Shown piece after piece: positions 25,658 to 34,525 of a stretch of DNA of 64,000 nucleotides. The stretch lies in assembly GCF_025567405.1 (NCBI RefSeq), contig NZ_JAOQKJ010000011.1, forward strand, positions 1 through 64,000, in the 5' to 3' direction. Origin of the DNA: Suilimivivens aceti (GTDB taxonomy: Bacteria > Bacillota > Clostridia > Lachnospirales > Lachnospiraceae). Each line of letters begins with the position of its first letter. Positions within the stretch are counted from its first letter, which is position 1. Below the pieces are notes generated by a model. It was not told where the DNA came from, made no database searches, and saw only the letters and a list, made by a program, of their open reading frames with translations. The position numbers were made by a program, and so were the translations under genes.

Positions 25658-26548
25658 ATGAAAATTGCAGCTTTGGATATTGGCGGTACTTCCATCAAAT
25701 CCGGGATCTGGAACGGTCATAATATGGAAGAAACCGGAGAGATTGCCACAAACGCCAAAAACGGCGGACCGTATGTCATTCAGCGAGCTATAGAAATTCT
25801 TCGTTCCTATTCCGGATTCGAAGCCATCGGTATCAGCACAGCGGGACAGGTCGATTCCCAAAAAGGAATAATCCGATATGCCAACGAAAATATTCCCAAC
25901 TATACCGGAATGCCAATACGGCAAATTCTGGAAGAAACCTTCGGAGTTCCCATTGCCGTAGAAAATGACGTCAATGCGGCTGCTATGGGAGAAGCTCACT
26001 TTGGCGCAGGAAAAAATCATCCGGATTTTCTGTGTCTGACCTATGGAACCGGTGTAGGTGGAGCCATTGTCATCAATAAAAAGATATATAGCGGAAGCAT
26101 GTTTTCCGCAGGCGAATTTGGTGCCATTACAGTCCATCCAGAAGACATCCGGGATCATGATCCGTTCAGCGGCTGTTATGAACAATATGCTTCCGCTACC
26201 GCACTTGTAAAAAAAGCGAAAGCATATGACGAAAGACTGGAAAATGGCCGGATTATTTTTTCACGCTTAACCGAAGAACCCGTAAAAAAAATCGTCGATG
26301 ACTGGATCGATGAGATTGTTTATGGTCTTACGACCGTTATTCATATTTTCAACCCCTCTTGCATCGTTCTCGGAGGCGGTGTCATGGCTCAGCCTTACAT
26401 TTTACAACAAGTACAGCAAAAAACAAGTAAGCGAACCATGAGCAGTTTTCATAATGTCGAACTGAAAACCGCTGAGCTTGGGAATCACGCAGGTATGCTT
26501 GGAGCAGCATGGTTAGCATTACAGAAAGGTTCACTTCACGCCAGGTGA
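25658..26548 (+). CDS. nanK: ROK-family N-acetylmannosamine kinase
   Basis: A 296-residue ROK sugar kinase; with nanE next to it, ManNAc is the expected substrate. ATP site DIGGTSIKSG at residues 7-16, sugar-binding ENDVNAAAMGEAHFGAG with the catalytic Asp, and LTYGTGVGGAI with SAGEFGAIT. The usual ROK zinc motif CxCGxxGC is absent (SGCYEQYAS is in its place), as in other clostridial NanK-like kinases. GAGG lies 11 nt before the ATG, which is preferred over longer in-frame extensions overlapping nanE. Confidence 0.88.
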   Translation: MKIAALDIGGTSIKSGIWNGHNMEETGEIATNAKNGGPYVIQRAIEILRSYSGFEAIGISTAGQVDSQKGIIRYANENIPNYTGMPIRQILEETFGVPIAVENDVNAAAMGEAHFGAGKNHPDFLCLTYGTGVGGAIVINKKIYSGSMFSAGEFGAITVHPEDIRDHDPFSGCYEQYASATALVKKAKAYDERLENGRIIFSRLTEEPVKKIVDDWIDEIVYGLTTVIHIFNPSCIVLGGGVMAQPYILQQVQQKTSKRTMSSFHNVELKTAELGNHAGMLGAAWLALQKGSLHAR

Positions 26549-26552
26549 TTTA

Positions 26553-27047
26553 CTCATAAAAATTAAAACAGAATATACTCGATTTACCAAAGCAGAAAAA
26601 AGTAGCCAATTATATTTTTCAAAACCATGGAATTAAAAGGGTATCAGGAATTTAATTTCTTAGAATCGAACCCAAGGTTTATTGTATGCAGGATTCTCAT
26701 ATGCAGGCCATAGTAGCTTCCACGATGTCGGAGAATGAAGTAGCCATTCTTTTTTCTTATTCCGGAGCGACCAAGGATACTATTCACGTGGCAGAAACCG
26801 TAAAAAAGCCGGAGCAAAAATCATCTGTATTACTCGCTTTATCAAGTCTCCTCTAACCTCCTATGCAGACCTTACGCTCCTGTGCGGTGCCAATGAAGGC
26901 TCACTTCAGGGAGGTTCTACCTCCTCTGAAATGAGCCAGCTCTTTTTGGTAGATCTCATGTATACAGAGTATTATCGAAGATACTATGATTTCTGCAGCA
27001 AAAACAATGAAAAAACCTGTGGATCAGTCGTTGAAAAAATATGGTGA
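26553..27047 (+). pseudogene. decayed RpiR-family regulator
   Basis: Remains of a second RpiR gene directly after nanK. Pieces in order: an N-terminal HTH_6 start (IKTEYTRFTKAEK, then VANYIFQNHGIKRVSG after a frameshift), a deletion of most of the DNA-binding domain, then the SIS domain (MQAIVASTMSENEVAILFSY, SGATKDTIHVAETVKK), another frameshift in an A-run near 26806, and AGAKIICITRFIKSPLTSYA to the end at a TGA. At least two frameshifts and one deletion make it nonfunctional. It is not a copy of the intact RpiR gene at 27075-27920. Confidence 0.85.
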
Positions 27048-27074
27048 CTTGTTTCCATCCCTGCCAGCTATAAC

Positions 27075-27920
27075 CTATTCGATCCAGTAATGAGGCTGTT
27101 TTTTTCTGTCATTCAATGCCTGTATGGTATTATTATACATAAATTTCTTTTCCTCATCTTCATCTACATAGTAATAATAAAGAATATCCATCATAGCAAG
27201 CAAAGGAAGCTGCGGCGAAACAATATTTCCTCCATACATATACTTAATAGAAGGAATCAAGACCACCTCAGTGCAAAATTCTTTGAAAATTTCTTTATCA
27301 TTGGCCGTAAACAGAATTGTTTTTGCCCCTCTGGCATATGCCCCTTCTAACAAATAGAGAATCTCTTCGCTTTCTCCGCTTAAACTCATGCCAATGACCA
27401 GCTTATTTTTATCCTGAAAGACCGTACACATCCTGATTCGATCTGCTTCCTGCAGAGAATTAATATTTACTCCAATACGCATAAACCGCTCTTCCATCTC
27501 ACTGGCCGCCAACCCGGAGCTTCCTTTTCCACAGATCCAAACCTGTTCCGCCCCATTGATATATTCCACAATCCGCATCATCTGCGCCTCATCCACCAGA
27601 CTATACGCCTTATTGATAATCTCCTGATAAATATTGAGTACCTTCCGCACATTGCTCGTTGTGACCTCTGTAAATCTGGACTCTGCAATACTTTCTTTAT
27701 AGGAATATACAAATTCGCGATACCCCTGAAATCCGCATTTCTTTGCAAATCTTGACAAGGCTGCCATGGATACAAATAATTGCTCCGACACACTTTTTGC
27801 AGACAAATCCACAGCTTCCCGATTCGTAAGAAAAAAATCGGCAATGCTCTTTTCTACTTGTGTAAAAGACTCATATTTCACTTCAATGATCGGAACAATG
27901 GATTTTACATATTGATCCAT
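27075..27920 (-). CDS. RpiR/MurR-family regulator of the nan genes
   Basis: A 281-residue repressor: N-terminal HTH_6 (about 1-77; SKSVSEQLFVSMAALSRFAK is the helix-turn-helix) and a C-terminal SIS sugar-phosphate sensor (about 120-250; VWICGKGSSGLAASEM, IGMSLSGESEEIL). It is the last gene of the long nan operon, 42 bases after the second esterase. The effector is probably an N-acetylated sugar phosphate such as ManNAc-6-P or GlcNAc-6-P; this follows from family and context. Confidence 0.9.
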   Translation of the reverse strand: MDQYVKSIVPIIEVKYESFTQVEKSIADFFLTNREAVDLSAKSVSEQLFVSMAALSRFAKKCGFQGYREFVYSYKESIAESRFTEVTTSNVRKVLNIYQEIINKAYSLVDEAQMMRIVEYINGAEQVWICGKGSSGLAASEMEERFMRIGVNINSLQEADRIRMCTVFQDKNKLVIGMSLSGESEEILYLLEGAYARGAKTILFTANDKEIFKEFCTEVVLIPSIKYMYGGNIVSPQLPLLAMMDILYYYYVDEDEEKKFMYNNTIQALNDRKKQPHYWIE

Positions 27921-27962
27921 TCTTAATCAATACCTCCTGCTTCTATCAAAAAATGCTGTCCT

Positions 27963-28919
27963 TTATTTCTCCAGCAAAAATTTTAAGTATTCATTTTCAA
28001 AAAAATTATTTAGTTCATGCCCATGCTTGGGATATACAAGATGCCGTTTTTCACATGCCAAAGCATGAAATACAGCAAACTGAGCGGACGGTGGAGATAC
28101 AAAGTCCCTTAAACCGGTACTCATAAGTACCTTTGCTTTTACCATAGAAGCAAAATTTTTCACATCCATCAGGGCAAGCTTCTCAAAGATTTCTTTTTCG
28201 CGTTTATGTTCCGGATCATGCCATCGAAAAAAATACGTTAGCCCTTCATATCCGTTGGTATCAAAATCCATTTCCCATACTCTTTTATAATCGCAAAGCA
28301 TAGGATAATGTGCAATACATTTCTCTATCTCCGGATACAATGCGGCACAGGCAATAGCCTGACCTCCACCTTGCCCTTCACCATACACATAAAGTGAACC
28401 GTCATCCATGCCGGATAATCGTTTTGCCACCTCAATCCACAAAAAAGAATCCTCTATTAAATGATACAGATACATGTTTTCAGGGATATCCGAAAGCCCC
28501 TGAAATAATAGGCTACCGGCAGTAGGTCCCACTCCGCTTTGTCCAGACTCACTCATGCCACCCTGGCCTCTCGCATCCGGCGCCAACACCCCAAACCCTA
28601 ACGCTCCGTAACGACTCAAATGAAACCAGCCTCTGGAAGCGCCCGGATAATCATGAAATGCAATCACCATTGGAACCTGTGTCTTTTTCTTTGGTCGAAT
28701 GTATTTTGCACGAAGCCATACCTGATCTGTTGCCTGTATAGTAATCCGAAAATAACTCAATTTTGGATTTTCATACTCCACAGCTTCTTCTTCGATTCGT
28801 AAAGAAAATGCGCTCACCTTTTGCTTGCTCTTCTCCCAAAAGAATTCAAAATGCTCCGGCATCGGATCCCTACCCAAATACTGCCGTAACTGCTCCAAGG
28901 ATACATCTACTCCTGGCAC
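27963..28919 (-). CDS. CE7-like acetylesterase paralogue lacking the nucleophile
   Basis: A 318-residue acetyl xylan esterase/cephalosporin C deacetylase-like alpha/beta hydrolase. The fold is well kept: HDYPGASRGWFHLSR, VLAPDARGQGGMSE, the acid in STGLRDFVSPPS and the histidine in YPKHGHELNNF. However, the nucleophile elbow reads YGEGQGGG with Gly182 (codon GGG) where the family has Ser (GxSQGG), so normal esterase chemistry should be lost. It overlaps the intact paralogue by 13 bases. A binding, regulatory or decaying role is possible. Confidence 0.82.
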   Translation of the reverse strand: MPGVDVSLEQLRQYLGRDPMPEHFEFFWEKSKQKVSAFSLRIEEEAVEYENPKLSYFRITIQATDQVWLRAKYIRPKKKTQVPMVIAFHDYPGASRGWFHLSRYGALGFGVLAPDARGQGGMSESGQSGVGPTAGSLLFQGLSDIPENMYLYHLIEDSFLWIEVAKRLSGMDDGSLYVYGEGQGGGQAIACAALYPEIEKCIAHYPMLCDYKRVWEMDFDTNGYEGLTYFFRWHDPEHKREKEIFEKLALMDVKNFASMVKAKVLMSTGLRDFVSPPSAQFAVFHALACEKRHLVYPKHGHELNNFFENEYLKFLLEK

Positions 28920-29896
28920 ACAACCGCCTCCTCTCCGAAAAATGCAATCAGTTTATCGTCAAAAGCTGCTATTTCCTCATGTCCGAATTCTGGAAATATC
29001 AGATGTTGCTTCGGCGCTCTGATTTTAGAAAAAACGGCAAACTGTGAGGATGGCGGACAAATTTCGTCCATCAACCCAGTTCCAAACAAAACCGGACAGG
29101 TAATTCGTTCCACAAAATTCTGTACATCAATATATCCCAGTTTTGTAAAAAACTCCGTCAAATGCTTTCCTTCCGGATCAAACCATCTGGTATAATAATT
29201 GAGTCCATTATACACAATTACATCCCGATCCATATCCCAGGCTCTCCGATAATCACTTAAAAACGGATATAATGCGGCGCAGCGCCGGATATAAGATGAA
29301 TTCAAAGCTGTACACACAAGTCCCAACCCAGCTCCCTGGCTGGCTCCGTTCACATAAATTCTCTCACAATCCAGTTCAGGAAGATTCATTGCCAATCTGA
29401 CCATCAGGCAGGTGTCCATAAACACTTCGACATAATACATCTTTTCCGCATCTCCATCCACGCCCTGAATAATATGATCAGAAGCTGTAGTTCCCGCTCT
29501 GCCCCCTAAATCTTCACTTGAACCGCCTTGACCCGGACAATCCATGGCTAAAACCGCCATTCCCATTCCTACAAACGACGCCTGCTCAAACCATCCTCTG
29601 GAAGCGCCCGGATATCCGTGAAACTGCAAAACAACCGGTACTTTCTCCATGGATTTTGGTCTTATATATTTCGCATGAAGTTTTTCGCCATTTACACCCT
29701 CAAGCCAGACATCAAAAAATTCTGTCTCCGAGGTTTGAGGAAGGTCTGACGGTATTATTTCATAACTAAACGGAACCGACCAGGCCTTTTTCGTCATCTT
29801 ATCCCAAAAATTCCAGAAATCGTCTGGAACTGGCGTGCTACCTGTATAACGTTTCAGTTCCTCAAGAGGCATATCCTTTCTCGGCAATGTAATCAA
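28907..29896 (-). CDS. CE7 acetylesterase (probable sialate/glycan O-acetylesterase)
   Basis: A 329-residue cytoplasmic carbohydrate esterase family 7 protein. HGYPGASRGWFEQ forms the oxyanion loop, CPGQGGSSED follows, Ser186 sits in GASQG, the acid in GTGLMDEICPPS and the histidine in FPEFGHEEI. CE7 enzymes remove O-acetyl groups from sugars; in this locus O-acetylated sialic acid is a reasonable substrate, by inference. It overlaps the upstream anomerase by 4 bases and the downstream paralogue by 13, so all three are coupled. Confidence 0.85.
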   Translation of the reverse strand: MITLPRKDMPLEELKRYTGSTPVPDDFWNFWDKMTKKAWSVPFSYEIIPSDLPQTSETEFFDVWLEGVNGEKLHAKYIRPKSMEKVPVVLQFHGYPGASRGWFEQASFVGMGMAVLAMDCPGQGGSSEDLGGRAGTTASDHIIQGVDGDAEKMYYVEVFMDTCLMVRLAMNLPELDCERIYVNGASQGAGLGLVCTALNSSYIRRCAALYPFLSDYRRAWDMDRDVIVYNGLNYYTRWFDPEGKHLTEFFTKLGYIDVQNFVERITCPVLFGTGLMDEICPPSSQFAVFSKIRAPKQHLIFPEFGHEEIAAFDDKLIAFFGEEAVVCQE

Positions 29897-30351
29897 ACCT
29901 CCTCTATCCGCACCTTAAAAATTGCCTTTTTTATTTTCTGAGATTCTTTTGCAATGACTCCTGTTCGATGTCCATCCTCCGGAAAACAAACCAGAAAATC
30001 GCCTTCATGCAGCGTAACCTGCGCAGCTGCCTCACCGGTCAGCGGAAGGAAATCATCCTGTGGGACGTACTCTTTCTGCTCCATTGTCCGAATAAAGCCA
30101 ATATCTATTTGTTCGTTTCCTCTCAGCATCAAATGAATATCCAAATATTTCCTGTGTGCTTCCCAAAAACGTTCTTCCCTCTGCACCGTCGTATACTCCG
30201 CAATGTTTACATAAAATCGTTCTCCCTCAATGGGATAAGACCCCGGGTTCAATGCTTCTAAATCATGCGTTTCTGCATAAGCAAAACATTCCCTGATACG
30301 TTCTTCTAAAAAACCATAAGTAGTTTGTTGATGAATATTTCCAAATACCAT
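29893..30351 (-). CDS. nanQ: YhcH/YjgK/YiaL family protein, N-acetylneuraminate anomerase
   Basis: A 152-residue double-stranded beta-helix protein of the YhcH/EbgC family. WEAHRKYLDIHLMLRGNEQI and the late CFPEDGHRTGV carry the conserved metal-binding His and Glu. The E. coli homologue YhcH/NanQ, in the nan operon, speeds the alpha/beta interconversion of N-acetylneuraminate, so the same role fits here. It lies 12 bases after the amidohydrolase and overlaps the esterase by 4. Confidence 0.85.
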   Translation of the reverse strand: MVFGNIHQQTTYGFLEERIRECFAYAETHDLEALNPGSYPIEGERFYVNIAEYTTVQREERFWEAHRKYLDIHLMLRGNEQIDIGFIRTMEQKEYVPQDDFLPLTGEAAAQVTLHEGDFLVCFPEDGHRTGVIAKESQKIKKAIFKVRIEEV

Positions 30352-30363
30352 ATCTGCTCTTCC

Positions 30364-31173
30364 TCACTCTTCATTATTCGTATTGCTATCATCTTTCGGC
30401 AACCATTTCATGGCATTCTTATAAAAAATACATTCTTTCTCTTCTTCAGAAAGTTCTGCAAATTCCATTCTTTGCTTCATCATCGGTATATGATGAAGAG
30501 GCGTATCTGTCCCAAACAGCAATTTTTCAGCTGTCACATTCCTTACTGCCCACTCGATCAATCCGTTCAGTATACTTCTTGCGCTGGAAACATCCGTATA
30601 GATATTCCCATAGCTTGCCTGTTTGATGGCCCGAATCTGATGTCCAATATCTCCATCCGACCCACATCCCAAATGAGCGACAATCACTGAAACCGTTGGA
30701 TACATATCTGCAAAAGGGACAAATTGTTCCGGCATACTGAGCGTTTCTCCGCTATGGGACAATAACAAAGTATGGTTCTCGTTACAAAAAGCAAACACTT
30801 CTTTTCCATAGGCTTCGATGGAGTAACCATGGGCATCCGGATGAATTTTCACGCCCACACATTTTCGATTCTTTAAGATTTTCTCTGCCTGATGAAAACT
30901 TGCAGGCATCAACGGATTTACAATAACCCACTGGTAAATCCAATCCTGTTCCTCTGCCAACTCTTCCATATAACGATTTGCATCCAAAAGCGCATCTGTG
31001 TTGTCCGGAAAAATTCCTTCCATCGGAGAAATACAGGCTGCTGTAATTCCCTGTTGTACATAGTTTTTCTTTAATGATTCCAGAGATATTCGATACATCT
31101 CTTTTTCCAGATTACTTTGAGGAAACCTCTCCGGATTCCCAAAATGCCCATGGATATCGATTGCTTTGTGCAT
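30364..31173 (-). CDS. amidohydrolase-superfamily metal-dependent hydrolase
   Basis: A 269-residue TIM-barrel protein of the COG2159 type. Metal ligands are visible: DIHGHFG (residues 6-12), SHSGET and VAHLGCG histidines, and the acid in FGTDTPLHH. GAGGAG precedes the ATG at 31173; an upstream ATG at 31221 lies inside a hairpin and is less likely. Known COG2159 members are decarboxylases or amide/ester hydrolases. Its place between the binding protein and the anomerase suggests an extra step on a sialic acid derivative; the reaction is unknown. Confidence 0.75.
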   Translation of the reverse strand: MHKAIDIHGHFGNPERFPQSNLEKEMYRISLESLKKNYVQQGITAACISPMEGIFPDNTDALLDANRYMEELAEEQDWIYQWVIVNPLMPASFHQAEKILKNRKCVGVKIHPDAHGYSIEAYGKEVFAFCNENHTLLLSHSGETLSMPEQFVPFADMYPTVSVIVAHLGCGSDGDIGHQIRAIKQASYGNIYTDVSSARSILNGLIEWAVRNVTAEKLLFGTDTPLHHIPMMKQRMEFAELSEEEKECIFYKNAMKWLPKDDSNTNNEE

Positions 31174-31201
31174 AACCGCTCCTCTCCATGTTCCAAAAGC
31201 A

Positions 31202-31255
31202 GGGGAGCATCGCAAAATCATTAAAGCACTACCTGCATGATTTTCAACACTCCCC
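31202..31255 (-). terminator. internal hairpin after the binding-protein gene
   Basis: Outer arms GGGGAG/CTCCCC and inner arms AAAATCAT/ATGATTTT form a long stem followed on the minus strand by TGCTTTT. It may partly terminate or protect the upstream mRNA, giving more binding protein than downstream enzymes. Confidence 0.5.
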
Positions 31256-31288
31256 GCCTTATTTAAAGCTTATATTTACGATTGTTTC

Positions 31289-32713
31289 CTATTTGTTATA
31301 AATGACAGAACCTGCACGTCCCTCATCAATTACCACATTTCCTTTTTCAACATAAGCATCCAATGCTTCCTTGGCCGTTTTCTGTCCGGTCAATGCTGCC
31401 TGAAGTTCTGGGAACAATACATTTCTCAGTTCATTATAACCAGGCATATTATTTGAGAAATTGTAGATATACTGCGCATTTTTGTCATATGCCGGAAGCA
31501 GGGGCAGTTCGTCCTTTACCTGTTCTGCTACGCTGGCACGTACCGGCATCGTATTTTTAGAAGCCAGAACCAATTCCGGATCGGTACATACATACTTAAT
31601 GAAATCTTTCGAAGCAGCAATTCTGGTCTCATCATTGGTATTCATGGCCATGAAACCAGACACATAAGTAAAGGAATTGGGATGTGGATCGCCCGGGATA
31701 TTAGCCAGTCTTGCATCAAAGCTTTCAATGGCACCAGATCCCATATCACTCTTCAGATTCGTATAAAGCGTACTGTTGGTAAAACTTACCGCTATCTGCT
31801 TATTCTGGAACATTGCGTTACAGTCGTTTGAAGTCAGAGATTCTGCACCCGGAACCGTCAGACCATTCTTATACAGATCAAGAATGTACTCCAGAGCCTT
31901 TACACCTGCCTCATCATTCACACACAGATGACCGTTTTCATCAAAGAACGGGCTGCCAAACATTCTCAAATAACTCAGATTCCAAGTGTCTGCCTGATTG
32001 TTCATTGCAAACAGAGACATGGGATATACGCCTTCTAAATTATCTCTCAATCCGGTCAGAATTTCCTTAAACTCGTCTGGAGTCCAGGTTACAATATCAT
32101 ATTCTCCGCCAATCCATTTCTCAAGTCCTGCCTCTTTGAACATATCGGCATTATAAACCAGAGTACCCGGCATGTGCGCAAATGGGAATACAAAGGTCTC
32201 GCCCTCCACCTGACAGTTCTCCCAAATTCCTGCTGCAATATCTTTTCTGTCATCTTCGCTTATGATATCATCAATCGCCACAATATTCCCCTTATGATAG
32301 AACGAAGACATTGTGAATGCGCCTTCGTACACAAGATCCGGAAGAGTATTGGTCTCGGCTGCCACATTCAGCTTCTCATCACGGGTATCACCGGCAATTA
32401 CCTCTACATTCACCGTCACATTGGGATGCATAGCATTATAGCGCTTTGCAGCTTCCTTAAAGAAACTGTCATAATCAGCTCCCGGCTCATCGCCGCTGAA
32501 AACGCCCTTCCAACTGGGGGTCAGCCAAAGAGTCAAAGAAACCGGTGCTTCTTCATCCCCCTTAGCTGCCTCAGTGTCCGCCGCAGTAGCCGCCTGTGTT
32601 CCCGAATCTGCAGCTGTTGTCGAGGTTTCTGTCTTTCCTCCAGAACCGCAGGCAGTCAAAGACAATACCATCACCGATGTCAATACCGTCGCAAGCAATT
32701 TCTTTTTCTTCAT
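31289..32713 (-). CDS. ABC transporter sugar-binding lipoprotein
   Basis: A 474-residue extracellular solute-binding protein of the family-1 (MalE-like) type. Signal peptide and lipobox VLSLTACGSGG with Cys22 lipid-anchored; a Ser/Thr/Ala-rich linker to about residue 50; then the two-lobed binding domain (VSLTLWLTPSW ... RYNAMHPNVTVNVEVIAGD). It lies downstream of its two permeases, the reverse of the usual order. By context it binds sialic acid or a relative such as 2,7-anhydro-Neu5Ac; that is inference. Confidence 0.92.
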   Translation of the reverse strand: MKKKKLLATVLTSVMVLSLTACGSGGKTETSTTAADSGTQAATAADTEAAKGDEEAPVSLTLWLTPSWKGVFSGDEPGADYDSFFKEAAKRYNAMHPNVTVNVEVIAGDTRDEKLNVAAETNTLPDLVYEGAFTMSSFYHKGNIVAIDDIISEDDRKDIAAGIWENCQVEGETFVFPFAHMPGTLVYNADMFKEAGLEKWIGGEYDIVTWTPDEFKEILTGLRDNLEGVYPMSLFAMNNQADTWNLSYLRMFGSPFFDENGHLCVNDEAGVKALEYILDLYKNGLTVPGAESLTSNDCNAMFQNKQIAVSFTNSTLYTNLKSDMGSGAIESFDARLANIPGDPHPNSFTYVSGFMAMNTNDETRIAASKDFIKYVCTDPELVLASKNTMPVRASVAEQVKDELPLLPAYDKNAQYIYNFSNNMPGYNELRNVLFPELQAALTGQKTAKEALDAYVEKGNVVIDEGRAGSVIYNK

Positions 32714-32757
32714 AAAAAATCCTCCTTTTTATTATTTATTAATATTACTAACTTTCA

Positions 32758-33609
32758 TTATTCTTTTACCGATCCCATGGTAATACCGGCAGTAAAGTAT
32801 CTTTGGAAAATCATAAAGATAATAAGCATGGGAATCGCTGCCACTGCTGCGCCTGCCATTTTATACCCATAGTTAGGACTGATTTCCTGCATAATACTGG
32901 CCGTACCAACCATCAAAGTCATCATGTCCTTACTTCTGGCAATCAGCATCTGCCACAAATAATCATTCCATATATTTACAAAATTCAGAATGAATAGTGC
33001 TCCGATACCCGGTTTCACAATCGGAATAATCAACGTTGCGAAAATCTTAAATTCACTAGCTCCGTCTAATTTACCTGATTCCCGGATGGAATCCGGAACC
33101 GTATCAAAGAAACCTTTTAACAGGAACACACCAAACGTACTGGCCACGTTTGGCAGAATCATTCCCGAATACGTATCACTCAGATCCAACTTCGTAATAA
33201 TCTGAAACAGCGGCACGATGAAAATTTCCTTTGGGATCATCAATGCTCCGATAAATACGGCATAAATCAGCATCCGTCCCTTAAACCGCAGTTTCGAAAC
33301 CGAATATGCCGCCAACGAAGAACAGAGAACCACCAAAAGCGTCGTCGTCAGAGCCACTAAAAAGCTGTTAAATGCCCATCGAAATGCTGGCTGTCCCTTA
33401 AAAAGATCCACATAGTTCTGATACCGGAAGGTTTTCGGCCACCAGTCCGGAGGCATCTTAAAGATCTCTGCCGAGGACTTAAAGGAACTTGTAATCAGGT
33501 AGTAGAATGGAAACAAGTTAACTATCGCATATAACAGCACCAAAATATTCACAAACAGATCCAACGGCTCCATATGCTTTAGTTTCTGGAAAAAGTTTTT
33601 CTTCTTCAC
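32758..33609 (-). CDS. ABC transporter permease, MalG type
   Basis: A 283-residue inner-membrane permease with six helices. The EAA loop that docks the ATPase reads ESGKLDGASEFKIFATLIIP. It overlaps the partner permease by 4 bases. No ATPase gene is in the locus, so a shared MsmX-like ATPase encoded elsewhere is expected, as usual for Firmicutes CUT1 transporters. Confidence 0.92.
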   Translation of the reverse strand: MKKKNFFQKLKHMEPLDLFVNILVLLYAIVNLFPFYYLITSSFKSSAEIFKMPPDWWPKTFRYQNYVDLFKGQPAFRWAFNSFLVALTTTLLVVLCSSLAAYSVSKLRFKGRMLIYAVFIGALMIPKEIFIVPLFQIITKLDLSDTYSGMILPNVASTFGVFLLKGFFDTVPDSIRESGKLDGASEFKIFATLIIPIVKPGIGALFILNFVNIWNDYLWQMLIARSKDMMTLMVGTASIMQEISPNYGYKMAGAAVAAIPMLIIFMIFQRYFTAGITMGSVKE

Positions 33610-34493
33610 TTTTTATCCTCCTTTCCACTCATAGATGCAAACAGAGGAAGTGCAATAATAACTGCCATAATAAACATCAGTACACCGACGGCTGCAGCAA
33701 TGTTTTTCTTGTTATAATTAAACGCATTTCGGTACAGATAATACATCATCGACATAGACGCATTATTCGGTCCTCCGTCGGACAACAGTTGGATAATAAC
33801 AAACAACTTCAATATGGAAATGACAGTTGTTACCGTTAAATATAATGTAGTAGCCTTTACCAACGGAATAATAATCTTCAGAGAAATCTGAAGCTTACTT
33901 GCACCATCCACCCTTGCAGCCTCTAACATTTCCCCGGAAATTCCGTTCATGGTTGCCACATACATAATAACGCAAGTACCAACGCTGGCTACAATGGTTA
34001 CAAATGCGATAACCCACAGCACTGTTTTTGGATTTCCCAAAAGATTGATGGTTCCGGAACTTGCCTTCCCCAAATAGTAATTCACCAGACCATTTGCAGG
34101 ATTTAATAAGAACTTCCAAACCATACCCATTACAACTGCTGAAACGATAACCGGTAAATAAATGCTGCTGCGAACAAAAGAAACATAACGAGGACTCTTG
34201 TCAAAAATCGCCAGTGATATAATCATACCCAGAAGGAGCATTCCTCCCGTTACCACTACAACCAGAAAAACGGTATTCAACACACTTTTCTGAAAAAACG
34301 GATCCTGAAACAACGTTATGTAATTCTGCAAACCCACAAAGGTATTCTCTACTGCAGTCGTCTTATAAAGGCTTATCCGAAATCCTTCAAAAATAGGATA
34401 AATGGTAAACACTGCAAAAAACAGAAGCTGCGGTAAAACAAACAAAAAACCCGCTATGGATTCACTTCGAAGCTTTTTCTTCCTTTTTGTCAT
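33606..34493 (-). CDS. ABC transporter permease, MalF type
   Basis: A 295-residue permease with six helices and the EAA loop EAARVDGASKLQISLKIIIP. It pairs with the next permease and the binding lipoprotein to form a CUT1 importer. It begins 32 bases after the nanA stop. Confidence 0.92.
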   Translation of the reverse strand: MTKRKKKLRSESIAGFLFVLPQLLFFAVFTIYPIFEGFRISLYKTTAVENTFVGLQNYITLFQDPFFQKSVLNTVFLVVVVTGGMLLLGMIISLAIFDKSPRYVSFVRSSIYLPVIVSAVVMGMVWKFLLNPANGLVNYYLGKASSGTINLLGNPKTVLWVIAFVTIVASVGTCVIMYVATMNGISGEMLEAARVDGASKLQISLKIIIPLVKATTLYLTVTTVISILKLFVIIQLLSDGGPNNASMSMMYYLYRNAFNYNKKNIAAAVGVLMFIMAVIIALPLFASMSGKEDKK

Positions 34494-34525
34494 ACTTCAC
34501 TTCTCCTTTGAAATATGGTTGTTCA

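Noticed and set aside
30364..31173. Calling the amidohydrolase an N-acetylglucosamine-6-phosphate deacetylase (NagA)
   Set aside because: It lacks NagA-type length (about 380 residues) and motifs; the metal motifs fit the COG2159 group instead.
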